From Macrosoma leucophasiata (Eukaryota; Arthropoda; Insecta; Lepidoptera; Hedylidae), in contig JAWQUS010000009.1 of assembly GCA_036365455.1 (NCBI GenBank), forward strand, positions 2,820,001 to 2,884,000: a stretch of DNA of 64,000 bases. Direction: 5' to 3'. The notes under the pieces are model-generated. The model ran no database searches, was not told the origin of the DNA, and worked only from the letters and a program-made list of their open reading frames with translations. Both the position numbers and the translations under genes were made by a program. Of this stretch, positions 35,161-45,228 are shown piece after piece; position 1 is the first letter of the stretch; the number at the start of each line of letters is the position of its first letter.

Positions 35161-35689
35161 GATGAGCAAAAAAAGGACTGTCATTGATATGCTTAAAAAA
35201 TGGGGCAAAACTTAAAAAAACTTGAATCGAAACAAAGATATTAAACAATAGGTGAGTATTAGTTTTCATTTTTGCTCATTAAGGAAAAAAACTTAGATAG
35301 GGGTAGATTGCTTAGGGCATGAAGAAAATTTTATCCGACACCATAGGTTTATGGTTATAAAGTATATTACATGCATCTAAAAAGAGATCATCGAGTTGAT
35401 GTCTGTGTTATGTTGTGATTCTATTTTTTTTTTTAATTATGGCAACCGCTTTGGAGCATATCTGACAGCTTAATGAATTTGAAAGAAGATATCAAAGACA
35501 AAAGTATTACAAGCAAAGACATTTTACAATGCTATAAATCGAATCATAACATGCTCAAGGCCATAACAATATTGTCAATTATTAGTGGTCTTACATAATC
35601 AACTTGCATGTCATGTGAAATCTTTTTAGATGTATGGCATTGGACTTTATGATATAAAAATATATTTTGCAATACATTTCTACCATTAT

Positions 35690-35990
35690 ACTGGTGGTAA
35701 AGCTCCAGTGACGGAGCTCACGGTCGTAGACACCACCGCATTACCTATATACTTGCCGCTAAATGGTAGTGTTCCGTGCTATCATGTTCCAGTCAGGTGG
35801 TAATGTACAGTCCTGTAATTTCAGGCATAGAGGCATAACACCTTAGGCCTCAGGAGTGGTAACGCATCTGCATTTTGACCATGATCCTTGGGACCAAGGT
35901 CAAAATGCAGGGGACCATTAGGCTGCAGTCATCACTTAACATCAATGTAAACTGCAGGCTTGTTTGCCCCTTCCATTACAATAAAATAAA
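35690..35990 (+). repeat. Family A repeat with an internal snapback
   Basis: Full copy in which CTGCATTTTGACC (35868-35880) is followed after 17 bases by its inverted copy (35898-35910). Confidence 0.75.
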
Positions 35991-36156
35991 TCATTTGCTT
36001 TTTGCAATCATCACTGATTGAAATAATGATATCTATTTTTATGTAGAAATAGAATCATTTGAATATGTTTCTATAAATTAATGAGTAAATATAAATTACT
36101 ATGCACTTATCAAATAATAATTACTAGCCAAGAATGGCTCATCCGTGTATATAATA

Positions 36157-36196
36157 AATCTTATTATATCAAACATTTGTTTGATATAATAAGATT
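36157..36196. repeat. Perfect 19-bp inverted repeat, 2-base loop
   Basis: AATCTTATTATATCAAACA, TT, then the complement. Confidence 0.95.
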
Positions 36197-36396
36197 GTTC
36201 TAACTGGTTTATTTAACCCCCTAATTTGCACTAAAAACATTATACATGATGATGTTTTGCAACTCATCGCATAAAGTATGTATTGTGATAAATGTCTCGT
36301 TGGTGCTAGCGTTCGCAATGCTGTCAAACCTATCATTTTAACATGTTTTTTATGTGAATGTTTCATGAATGCAAACTCACAGTAATAACTACTGAA
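36197..36396 (-). repeat. Family C repeat, copy 2
   Basis: Inverted relative of 2135-2345. Its left edge is a perfect 19-bp hairpin (36157-36196). Confidence 0.65.
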
Positions 36397-37276
36397 TCAA
36401 TTCAGTAACCAAAATCTTGCCTGTAATGAAGACCAGCCTAATTGTATCAGAATAACACAATATCCTACTTTGTGTCCCCTGGAAACCATATCTGAGTGGT
36501 ATAAAGACTTGGCAAACTGTTGAAAGCCAAATTGCTTTTGGAAAGGAGATTGGACTTTACACAAAAATGTATAGGTATACAAAGAGAACAGATAGGTACT
36601 ATCTATACTTCTATACTAATATTATAAAGAAGTAAATTTTGTAACTTTGTTTGTTTGTAGGGGCTAATCTTTGGAAATACTGAACAGATCATGAAAATTA
36701 TTTCTTATAAGGGCTATATTTTATTATGATAGTAGTAATTTAGGTAAAATTGCAAACATGCGAAAGCACCCTTGCTTGGACTGCTAGGAATATAAAAAAA
36801 TAGTGCATGAGGACGATGCAAACAATCTGGCAATTATCATGACCAACGTTTAAGTATTATTTCACAGTGGATGCCAAAATGTAAGAAAGAGATTTTCTAA
36901 GGGCAAGATTATATTGTTGTACTAAGATTGTACTTTTGTGATTAGCAATGATTGAACTGGACTTATGACATACATGTTCAATGACCCCATATGAGTTGGA
37001 CGTAGAGACAACAATCACCATACTTTCTAGCAGTTTTGCATTGCATTATCTTGTATTTATCTATTATATACTAGTTAATAAAGCACTGAAAAAGATTCGT
37101 TTACGTTTTTGTAGATTTGTTTGGTTAGCAGTTGTCATTTGAATTTGAACAAAATAACTCATGAATTACATGATTAGCACAAAAAAGTTGAATGAACTTA
37201 TATCCTCAAGTCCGTAATAACCGATATGAGGGCAATAAATCACAATTACAAATAAGATAAACACGAAAATACTCAC

Positions 37277-37334
37277 ATAAAGCCGTCGCTTGTGATAATA
37301 CGGCGAAAATAAATATAACTCTACTCGTCTCCAT
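37277..37334 (-). CDS. Nrg: Neuroglian, coding exon 1 (signal peptide)
   Basis: The ATG at 37332-37334 opens a 19-residue hydrophobic leader (METSRVIFIFAVLSQATAL) and one extra base, followed by the donor GTGAGT (37271-37276). Joined in phase 1 to the acceptor at 33579, it gives a leucine and then TSPPRI, the start of the first Ig domain. The leader looks like a secretory signal peptide for a type I membrane protein. It is recognised by splice phase and by the fit to neuroglian exons 2 and 3, not by its own sequence. Any further 5' non-coding exon is not visible. The intron to exon 2 is about 3.7 kb. Confidence 0.85.
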
Positions 37335-37849
37335 TGTAGCTTAAAACTTGCCGCTGCCTCGTAGATCTATTAAGAAACCAAAAAATGACTATTTAGTCGT
37401 GGTGCTACACATTTCTCCGGCACATGTTCACAACACTCGATGACCTAATCCGAATAAGCTGCTGCAATGACAACACCCACTAAAAATAGTAACAATATTA
37501 TCACCAAACTCCGGCCTAGTTTTAACACAAAAACTAAGACCCGCGACATCAAATTTTAACGCGGACACTCCGGCTCTTTCTTGTATACTAATTTATTGGC
37601 GACTCGAGCCACAAAACCGCACAATCTCACTTTAGCAAGTCGACTGCGAATCGATAACTACACAACAATTTTCGCGGTACGTGTTTGTATTGAATGCATG
37701 TTTTTAATAATTTCAAAGTAATTATTCAAAAAATATTACCTATTGGACTACTTTATAAAAATATCATCGCGGTTAACCCGAGTAAATTTTATTTACAGAT
37801 AAAAGGCGGGGCCTTTGAGATTCTCGTTCGACAGTGATCAAATTCAGTT
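37335..37849 (-). promoter_or_regulatory. Nrg: Presumed 5' UTR and promoter region of neuroglian
   Basis: These about 500 bp lie between the Nrg start codon and the hAT-like element at 37850. No ORF is present. The stretch is less AT-rich than the introns and includes CGACTCGAGCC and TCGACTGCGAATCGATA. The transcription start cannot be fixed from sequence alone. The assignment rests on position only. Confidence 0.4.
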
Positions 37850-38041
37850 TAGGGATGAACGATATACATCGATGTTTTATAACACTCGATCTATATTAAC
37901 GATACATCGAATCGAACCGATGTATTTTTAGTTCTTCAACATCCAGCATACATGGATGTTTTTATTTGATACATCGAATGCAATGCAAGAAGCAAATTTA
38001 GGTTAGCTAGGTAAAACAGTAAACAGCAAGTAATACTATAT

Positions 38042-38302
38042 ACTGGTGTTAGAGCTCTAGTGATGGCGCTCGCGTGCGTAGGCACCACCGCATTACATAA
38101 TATACTTACCGCTAAGGGGTGGTGTTCAGCACTATCGTGTTCCAGTCGGGTGGTAATGTACGGCTCTGTAATTTCCGGCACAGAGGCATAACACTTCATC
38201 GACCTTCGTATTTGTGTGGGTGTCTATAGGCTGCAGTCATCACTTAACATCAATGTGAACTGCATGCTTGTTTACCACTAACATAAAAAAAATAAACAAA
38301 GA
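38042..38302 (+). repeat. Family A repeat nested in the hAT-like element
   Basis: It lacks part of the middle but keeps head, GCTGCAGTCATCACTTAACA and A-rich tail. It inserted after the hAT-like element did. Confidence 0.75.
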
Positions 38303-38337
38303 TAAAATTAATTTTATATAAGCGACTTAATGCGACC

Positions 38338-38368
38338 GACCTTTACATAGTATCTCTATGTAAAGGTC
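38338..38368. repeat. Perfect 13-bp inverted repeat, 5-base loop
   Basis: GACCTTTACATAG, TATCT, then the complement, inside the hAT-like element. Confidence 0.95.
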
Positions 38369-39326
38369 TTAAATAAATCTTGTGTAAAAAAAGCACTCCG
38401 TCTGGTCTATGGTCCCTTTATTCAAGTTTATTCTCTATAAATGGTGCGGCAAAACATTCGTTAAAGTTATTGTTAATGCGAAATTTTACATCCTTCTCTA
38501 CGTTTAACAAAGGAGACGTTCCAAAATATATGGAGCTTGGGCCCGCTTGTACTACACTATAAAATATTTTTACATAAAATAAATATTTCCGACAAAAAAG
38601 CAACGATTAAAATGATTTTTTGGGTATATTTCCTTGATTCTTCGTATTTTTTCTATCTTTCGATATAGTGAACAAGGCGCGGGCCCAACGTGAAACTTGT
38701 CCTTTGTAAGTCCTAAGTATTTTTTTAAATTATTTTTTTTATTGCTAAAATAATTTTAACAAATATTCTGGTACTGCCGAACTTTGTTACACTAACAAAG
38801 CCCTTTTTTAATTAAGTATCTGTTTCTTCATTTTGAAACCACATACATAAAAATATATTATCCTATTAAAAACTAATCGATGTATGGATAACATCGATGT
38901 ATTTTATGATATATCGGTATTCAACGATCGACTTTCGGATGTATTACATCGAAAAACACATCGATGTTTTTTTCAATATCCATCCCTAATTCAATTGCAT
39001 TGGCATGGACCATAGACATAGACCATAGATAAAATGCGACAGAGACCGTGGCTTTTTTACGCTAGTGAAGAGAACAGTCGTGGTCGATGGCGTTGCGGGC
39101 GTTAAGTGAAACGTACCCAATGTATCAGCTTATTAGAATTAGACATTAGGCGTGGGAGAAACGTCTCACCTTTGTGATTGGAACATTAGCATCTGCAACA
39201 CTAAACTGTTTCGAATCTTTGTATGTATCATTTCGAACATTTGGCGAAAGTCCAAAACAAACAACTCGGCCCATAAAAGCAATATAATGCAAACGAAAAA
39301 TGCTCTTAAATTTTTCGTCTTTAATA

Positions 39327-40611
39327 TTAGGTTGGGGAAAAAGTTTCTTCGCATTTTTTAAGATAATTCAAAACATTTCTAAATATAGTTTATTTAAATT
39401 TAACTAAAGTATGTATGTACCATTTTGTTCGATAATCTTTTGCCATCTTGTAGGTAGGGACATGATCCCATTGATATAAACATTTTGGGACTTTTCATCA
39501 AAATACCGCGACAAGTGGATTTGGCAGTCTTCTCGTGATGTTAACCTAACATTGCATAAAGAATTCTGAAGAGACCGAAACAGGTGGAAATCTGAAGGTG
39601 CAAGGTCAGGACTATACGGCGGATGCATTAACACCTCCCAGCCAAACTCTCTTAATTTTTGCTGACTGGCTATAGATGTGTGAGGTCTAGCGTTATCATG
39701 ATGAAACACCACACCCCTTCTGTTGATCAATTCCGGCCGCCTTCTCTCAACTTCTTGCTTTAATCTCATCAGTTGTTCGCAGTAGAGTTCAGAATCGATA
39801 GTCCTGCCTGGTGGTAATAGCTCATAATGAATAATGCCCTTCCAATCCCACCACACACACAACATCACCTTATTGTGAGTTAACCCGGGTTTCGCCACAG
39901 TCTCTGAAACCTGACCGGCCTTTGACCACGACCTTTTTCGCACGTTCTTGTCGTACGTGATCCACTTTTCATCACTAGTTATCAGCTTCTTCAAAAATGA
40001 GTCGGTTTCATTACGTCGTAATAAAGAATCACAAATGAGTACACGGTTCATTAGGTTTCTTTCAGTGAGCTCGTGAGGTACCCAAATATCGAGCTTTTTT
40101 TTGTACTCAGCTTTTTTCAAATGCGCCAAAACTGTTTTGTGATCAATTCTCAGTTCTTCAGCTACGTCGTAACTACTGATATGTCGATCTTGCTCCACTT
40201 TTTCAAAAATGGCATCCGTTTTATCCGTAATAGGGCGACCAGAGCGAGGTGCATCTTTGACATCAAAATTTCCGGATTGAAAACGCTTAAACCAAACTTG
40301 TGCTACTCTCACAGACACTGCACTAGGTCCATAAACATCGCAAATTTTTTTCGCTGCTTGCGTTGCATTTTTACCTTTTTTGTAGTAAAATTTTAAAATG
40401 TATCGAATTTCTTCATTAGATTCACTCATCTTGACAGTACGAAAAACAAATGAAAATCACACATTTGCCTAATTTGAATTTGGAATCATGTTCTTTAAAA
40501 TTTTAACTTTCAATGATACCAAAACCAGCCAGATACAAATACTACAGCCAAAGAGATTTTATTACAAGTTCATACATACTATAATGCGAAAAGACTTTTT
40601 CCCCAACCTAT
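39327..40611 (-). mobile_element. Mariner copy 2, structurally intact
   Basis: The 1285-bp element lies between TA duplications (39325-39326 and 40612-40613). Its inverted ends are TTAGGTTGGGGAAAAAGTT and ATAGGTTGGGGAAAAAGTC. It encodes an uninterrupted transposase and lies between Nrg and the TATCGATA-rich MITE. Its bases appear very close to copies 1 and 3. Confidence 0.95.
39404..40429 (-). CDS. Mariner transposase, full open frame
   Basis: 341 residues, close to the usual 345. The N-terminal paired helix-turn-helix domains span about residues 5-110 (AAKKICDVYGPSAVSVRVAQ, SGRPITD), followed by the linker WVPHEL (116-121). The catalytic triad is D153 (TSDEKW), D245 (HHDNARPH) and D280 (YSPDLAPSD), with exactly 34 residues between the last two, i.e. 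DD34D. The end is GIMSLPTRWQKIIEQNGTYIL. This enzyme would cut and paste its own element at TA. By sequence it resembles the cecropia subfamily (family knowledge). All key residues are present, so activity is possible but untested. Confidence 0.93.
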   Translation of the reverse strand: MSESNEEIRYILKFYYKKGKNATQAAKKICDVYGPSAVSVRVAQVWFKRFQSGNFDVKDAPRSGRPITDKTDAIFEKVEQDRHISSYDVAEELRIDHKTVLAHLKKAEYKKKLDIWVPHELTERNLMNRVLICDSLLRRNETDSFLKKLITSDEKWITYDKNVRKRSWSKAGQVSETVAKPGLTHNKVMLCVWWDWKGIIHYELLPPGRTIDSELYCEQLMRLKQEVERRRPELINRRGVVFHHDNARPHTSIASQQKLREFGWEVLMHPPYSPDLAPSDFHLFRSLQNSLCNVRLTSREDCQIHLSRYFDEKSQNVYINGIMSLPTRWQKIIEQNGTYIL

Positions 40612-41027
40612 TATAATGTGCATAAGGTACTGTATAGGCGCAACGGAATAAGTATCAAAATATCATCTCATTTGGTATCCCACTCTCACTTGCTTAATAT
40701 TTTATTGTTATCTCGCTCTCTAGCTTCGCTTACTGATTCAGATTCAAATGTTTCAAATGTCAAGTGTCTCGGTTGCGGCCATGCGGTCACACTCAATCAC
40801 TCAAGCGACATGAACGCGCTAAACAGAGAGCAATAATGTTGTAGTTCCAAATGATTCTAATGATGCATTTGAAACGGTATTGTTGGTGTTCCAGTCTTTC
40901 GGAACATCCAAATGTTTCGGAACAGTGATTCGAAACAGTAAAGAGTTACACAAGTCTATTGGACATAGACAAGCCACAAGCCATTTTTTTTTAAATCTAT
41001 GGGACTAAGAAAAGAAGAAAAAAACAT
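40612..41027. other. Intergenic; nothing firm
   Basis: A GTTTCGGAAC / GTTCCAGTCTTTCGGAAC repetition (about 40890-40930) hints at another decayed element. Confidence 0.4.
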
Positions 41028-41035
41028 GTTGGTAG

Positions 41036-41618
41036 CAGTGTTGGTAAACTATCGATAGTTGTGCTATCGATAGTTGACCTCGAAAAATAGTCGATAGCGC
41101 GATAGTACTACCGAAAATATCGCCATGCTGCAATACTATCGATACTATCGATAGTATCGATAGTTAAAAGTAAGCAATACTATTGCCAAAGATCAATGGT
41201 ATCGATAGTATTGTTATAAACAATAGTCAATAAGGTCAATAGTATCGATAGTATTGTTATAAACAATAGTCAATAAGGTCAATAGTAACGATAGTATTTT
41301 TATAAACAATAGTCAATAAGGTCAACAGTATCGATAGTTTCAATAGTATCGATACTATCGAAACTATCGATACTATCGAAGCTATCGATACTATCGATAC
41401 TATTGACTTTATTGACTATTATATATTATATATTATAACAATACTATCGATACTATTGACTTTGGCAATAGTATTGCTTTATTTTTAACTATCGATACAA
41501 TCGATAGTATTGCAGCATGGTGATATTTTCGATAGTACTATCGCGCTATCGACTATTTTTTCGAGGTCACGATAGTTCACAATACTATCGATAGACTATT
41601 ACTATTGCAACAACACTA
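41036..41618. mobile_element. hAT-type foldback MITE built of TATCGATA motifs
   Basis: The 583-bp element is flanked by a perfect 8-bp duplication GTTGGTAG (41028-41035 and 41619-41626), fitting the hAT target form nTnnnnAn. Termini are CAGTGTTG and, inverted, TAGTGTTG. The left about 130 bp and right about 130 bp are imperfect inverted copies (both contain CGACTATTTTT-type text, GCGCGATAG and GCAGCATGG or its complement). The octamer TATCGATA occurs about 15 times. The centre has three tandem 43-bp units (about 41200-41335). It has no coding capacity. Confidence 0.85.
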
Positions 41619-41644
41619 GTTGGTAGAAGTAAACTGGAAGTAAA

Positions 41645-42032
41645 CCTGCAAAAGGTTTTTGGCGGGAACGCGGAAAAGAGCTGTGTCGCTGCGTGATATT
41701 ATTTTCGAAATTTGTGTATAGTCGCGTTTTTATGTGTAAAAATGGTGGGATTTTTATCATAAAGCATTCGATAATGTTCACGAGTGTAAGAAAGTGATAT
41801 TATGAAGTGAAAAGTGATTTTTCGAATTGCCTTCAAAACTTCTTAAAACTCCTAGTAAAGTCCCCATCGCTTTACTGGAGCCATCCCATCATCTCATCAT
41901 ATTCCTCATGGAAGCATTTAATCATCGTCATCTTCCTTATGGATATTCATTAATATAAAGAAATGTGAAATTCAATATGTATACGACTGAAAGACTCTGT
42001 ATATGGTCATGAATAAATTATTAAAAAAAAAA
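41645..42032 (+). repeat. Poly(A)-tailed unit U1
   Basis: It starts at about GGTTTTTGGCGGGAAC, contains CCATCGCTTTACT (41864-41876), and ends in AATAAA (42012) and A10. It is a diverged partner of 42055-42473. Confidence 0.55.
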
Positions 42033-42054
42033 CATGGTGAGTAATATGACAGCT

Positions 42055-42473
42055 AGGTTTTGGCGGGAACCTTGAAAGAGGCCTATGGTGCTCTTATTTT
42101 ATTTCATTTTCTTGGTGTATTCTTAAGTTATATTGAATAAAATTGGTGGCATTTTGTTTGATATAGGTTTATAACAGTGCCCGTGTATAGTGAAATAGAA
42201 TAACAGTGCGAAAACACGACCTTTCAGGTTGCCTCCAAAACTTCATTGTAAATGTTCTGGTAAAGTAGCCATCGCTTTACTCGAATAACTTGATTGTAAC
42301 TCATTTGACTGACATATTATACTTGATAACTTATATACTTGATACTTACATATTATACTTGATGACTATATTATTATTTACGCTGCTTAAATAAATATGA
42401 AATATCGTTTTACTTGACACTGGCAATATGCGTAATACCGATGCCATAATAAAAAAAAAAAAAAAAAAAAAAA
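42055..42473 (+). repeat. Poly(A)-tailed unit U2
   Basis: It starts AGGTTTTGGCGGGAAC, shares TTGCCTCCAAAACTTC and CCATCGCTTTACT with U1, and ends in AATAAA and A23 (42451-42473). The poly(A) implies an RNA intermediate. Confidence 0.6.
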
Positions 42474-43687
42474 CTGCAAAAATGTTCTTATGAGACACTA
42501 CAAATTAATTATGCTACCTATCTCATTTTCTCACACGTAAAACCTTATGAACTTATGTGGGTGTCCCTTTTACTGTCGCTTTTTCGTTTCATCGACTTTC
42601 AAATCACGATGCAAAAGGAGTTTTCACTTCAAAAATACTGCGTATCTTTCAGTCATAGAGAATTTAGAGAAAGTAGAATTGTTTATAGAAGATTACTTAC
42701 AATCTTAGATTATGTACTTAGTCTAAGCTTACAATGTTTCCCTTTTGCTTTTTCATCCGATAAAATTGAGTTTGAAAATCTTTATGTACAACAAGTTTTA
42801 TATCACCAGAACTTTTTACTGAATACTTTAGACGATATAATTTGGTATGGAAATACATACAAAGATTAGATACTAATCACTTGGCAAATCTTTTCCAACG
42901 CCAGGAATGTAAAATCTATGAAGATTTAACAGCACACGTTACGTAGTTTGGAGATTGAATCTCGGAATTGCTCAATAGATGTTGATTAGGTAAACGCTTT
43001 GGTAGGTAATTAGCTAGATTAAATTGTACCGCATGTTTACCCGTATATGTAGTTACCATATTTAGGTACAGAGAGACTCTGCTTTACCTGCATTTTTTTC
43101 CTTAAAATCGGTTCAGTCGTTTGGACATGAAAAGGTTACAGACAGACAGAGTTGCTTTCGCATTTTTAATATTAAGTAGGGACGTATTTATTAATTTCTC
43201 AACTTTCTTTGTTGAAAATGAATTTGAAAATGAAAACGAATTGAATACTATATCTGTCGCTAAAACTTGTTGTTCAGTGCTACGTCACCTCAGTTATCTT
43301 ATGGCTCCCTAATTTCTGGCATAGAGGCAAAAGATTTAAGGCATCTTAGATGGAAATGCATAGGTATGAATGGAGACTTCTAATTTTTATATAAGTACAT
43401 GCGAGTAGCATAAAGTATTACATTCACTACATCCACCAATTAATGGGAACAAGGGGTACTTGTAATATAGCTTGTTAGCCAGTTTCATTCCTTATATAAC
43501 CTTTGAAGAACTGCTGTTGTAATTTCACAGAATGTGTTACGTCTTGTCTATTATGGACCATAACGCCTCCCAAATTCAAATCAACATCACAATAAAATCT
43601 ATGTCTAGCACCGCACCTGGTCCGCTAAAATTATTTAATTTTACGCATCCGTTTATAGTTCTTTATCAATCGAGTACCTATTTAAAA
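42474..43687. other. Intergenic; no supported gene
   Basis: A 104-codon frame (42555-42869) shows no motif. A Helitron-like scrap lies at 43085-43190. Confidence 0.5.
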
Positions 43688-43851
43688 TAGTGATTCCCAA
43701 AGTGGTCCAGGTTGGGGGCCTCGATCGAGATGTAGGCGTGAATAAAAAATCGGAAATAAGGGAATGTGATATAAAACAGCAAGGGGTCCACCGAAATCAG
43801 AAAAAAAATTGAAAGGGGCCTACAACAAAAAGTAGTTTGGGAACCTTTACT
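43688..43851. mobile_element. hAT-type MITE remnant
   Basis: TAGTGATTCCCAAAGTGG at the left and AGTTTGGGAACCTTTACTG at the right are inverted forms of the well-known hAT end CAGTGGTTCCCAAAC. A family A repeat starts exactly at the right terminus, so the target duplication on that side is not readable. Confidence 0.65.
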
Positions 43852-44134
43852 GGGGGAGAGCTCTAGTGACGGAAATCGCGGTCGTAGGCACCACCGCATT
43901 ACATAATATACTTGAGGCTAAATGGTAGTGTTCAGCACTGGCGTGTTCCGGTCAGGTGGTAACGTACGGCCTTGTAATTTCTGGCAGAGGCATAACACCA
44001 TAGGCCTCAGGAGTGGTAACGCATCTGCATTTTGACCTTGGTCTTTGTGTGGGTGTTTATAGGCTGCAGTCATCACTTAACGTCAATGTGAACGGCATGC
44101 TTGTTTACTTCTTCCATTACATTAAAAAAAACTA
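43849..44134 (+). repeat. Family A repeat, full copy
   Basis: Complete, with a few substitutions. Its head abuts the hAT terminus at 43851. Confidence 0.75.
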
Positions 44135-44349
44135 ATTTTTTAAACTTGTAGGTTTTTTACAATTTTCTTGATACTCACGTATTTTTGTGTTTTTGCAGTT
44201 GACTGTTGCATTGTCAATGAAAATGTGTAAGTAAATAATTGTTCTATATTGAAACATACCTTATTCACGCTTCTATTGAGATGCGATTCTATGGGGATAG
44301 GCAGAAATAAATGTATGCAAACACCTACAATTCGCATAACGCTTTTTCC

Positions 44350-44505
44350 TATGTGTTTTGGGGAGCCTATTGATATCTCCAGGCACATTATCAAACTCTA
44401 GGCTAGCACTGAGAAACTTCAGAAAAAAGGAAACTTACCCCCGATCGGGGATCGAGCCCAGGATCTCACGAGGCCTGCCACCACCAGACTATTGAGGCAT
44501 TTAGT
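44350..44505 (-). mobile_element. tRNA-derived SINE, copy 2
   Basis: The head reads TGCCTCAATAGTCTGGTGGT, with B box GGGCTCGATCC. The body is shared with copy 1 at 170-364. Confidence 0.6.
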
Positions 44506-44587
44506 TTCGTTTTATTTAAATCTGAAAATTCTGCTTGATTATCCAGCAATAATCTTCGATGAAAACCTTCCACTGAAGTGTACTTTA

Positions 44588-44648
44588 ATGTCAATGTGAA
44601 CTGCATGCTTGTTTACCACTTCCATTACATAAAAAAAAAAAAAAAAAA
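44588..44648 (+). repeat. Family A repeat, 3' end only
   Basis: TGTCAATGTGAACTGCATGC to an A18 tail, directly followed by a family B repeat. Confidence 0.7.
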
Positions 44649-44654
44649 TGAACG

Positions 44655-44935
44655 CACTAGGTCGACGTCCACAGCTGGACCAATGCCTCTCTATAAGGGA
44701 GATATGACCTTAGAGTATCTCAGCCCACCGGTCGCGGCGGTGGCCTGTGTTGCTTTATGGATATGACAGTCGCCACGTCTGGCATGAGGATCGGTGATCG
44801 CAGCGGCGGCAGCTCTATTGCAGGACGCTGCTGCCCATCCCACGTCATTGCACTTACTAGTCACTCATTGGAATGGTTTGACCACCATTATGCAGTTGTT
44901 TGACTGCACTGGCAGACGAAATCTCTTCCCCATGC
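44655..44935 (+). repeat. Family B copy containing an M1 fragment
   Basis: CCACAGCTGGACCAATGCC, then ACCGGTCGCGGCGGTGGCC with TGTTGCTTTATG (M1 end), then CTGGCATGAGGATCGGTGAT and ATGGTTTGACCACCATTATG. Confidence 0.6.
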
Positions 44936-44991
44936 AAGACTCATCGTAAAGTGCATGTACGTAAATTCTAAGAACCATGCAGTAAATTTTG

Positions 44992-45172
44992 TTTTTTTTT
45001 TATGTAATGGAAGTGGCAAACAAGCATGCAGTTCACATTGATGTTTAGTGAGGACTGCAGCCTATAGACACCCACACTAAGACCAAGGTCAAAATGCAGA
45101 TGCGTTACCACTCCTAGAGGCCTAAGGTGTTATGCCTCTGTCACCTCTGTGCCGAAAATTACAAGGCAAATC
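44992..45172 (-). repeat. Family A repeat, 5' truncated
   Basis: Poly(T) start, then the inverted tail and middle, ending about 55 bp before the orphan gene ATG. It may lie in that gene's promoter or intron. Confidence 0.7.
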
Positions 45173-45228
45173 AACAATGTCTACTGTTATAACATTTCTT
45201 TTCACCAGGTGACAACAAAACATCGCTA

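Larger units (their letters stand above)
33819..37276. other. Nrg intron 1; repeats as listed
   Basis: The intron (33579-37276) holds LINE, Helitron-like, family A and family C pieces and two perfect hairpins. 36400-37270 shows nothing else. Confidence 0.6.
37850..38988. mobile_element. hAT-like non-autonomous element with a nested SINE-like insertion
   Basis: The ends TAGGGATG (37850) and CATCCCTA (ending 38988) are inverted. The flanks ATTCAGTT and ATTCAATT form an 8-bp duplication with one mismatch. ACATCGATGT-type palindromes recur near both ends. A family A repeat (38042-38302) lies inside, and a short perfect hairpin follows at 38338-38368. No ORF was found. It sits about 0.5 kb upstream of the Nrg start codon. 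Confidence 0.7.

Noticed and set aside
41200..41335. CRISPR-like array (43-bp units)
   Set aside because: The units are contiguous, with no unique spacers, inside a eukaryotic MITE.
42034..42046. ATG followed by a GTGAGT donor as first exon of the orphan gene
   Set aside because: Splicing to the acceptor at 45209 would be out of phase with the orphan frame; could only be a leader exon, without support.
42555..42869. 104-codon frame
   Set aside because: No recognisable domain; ordinary AT-rich open stretch.
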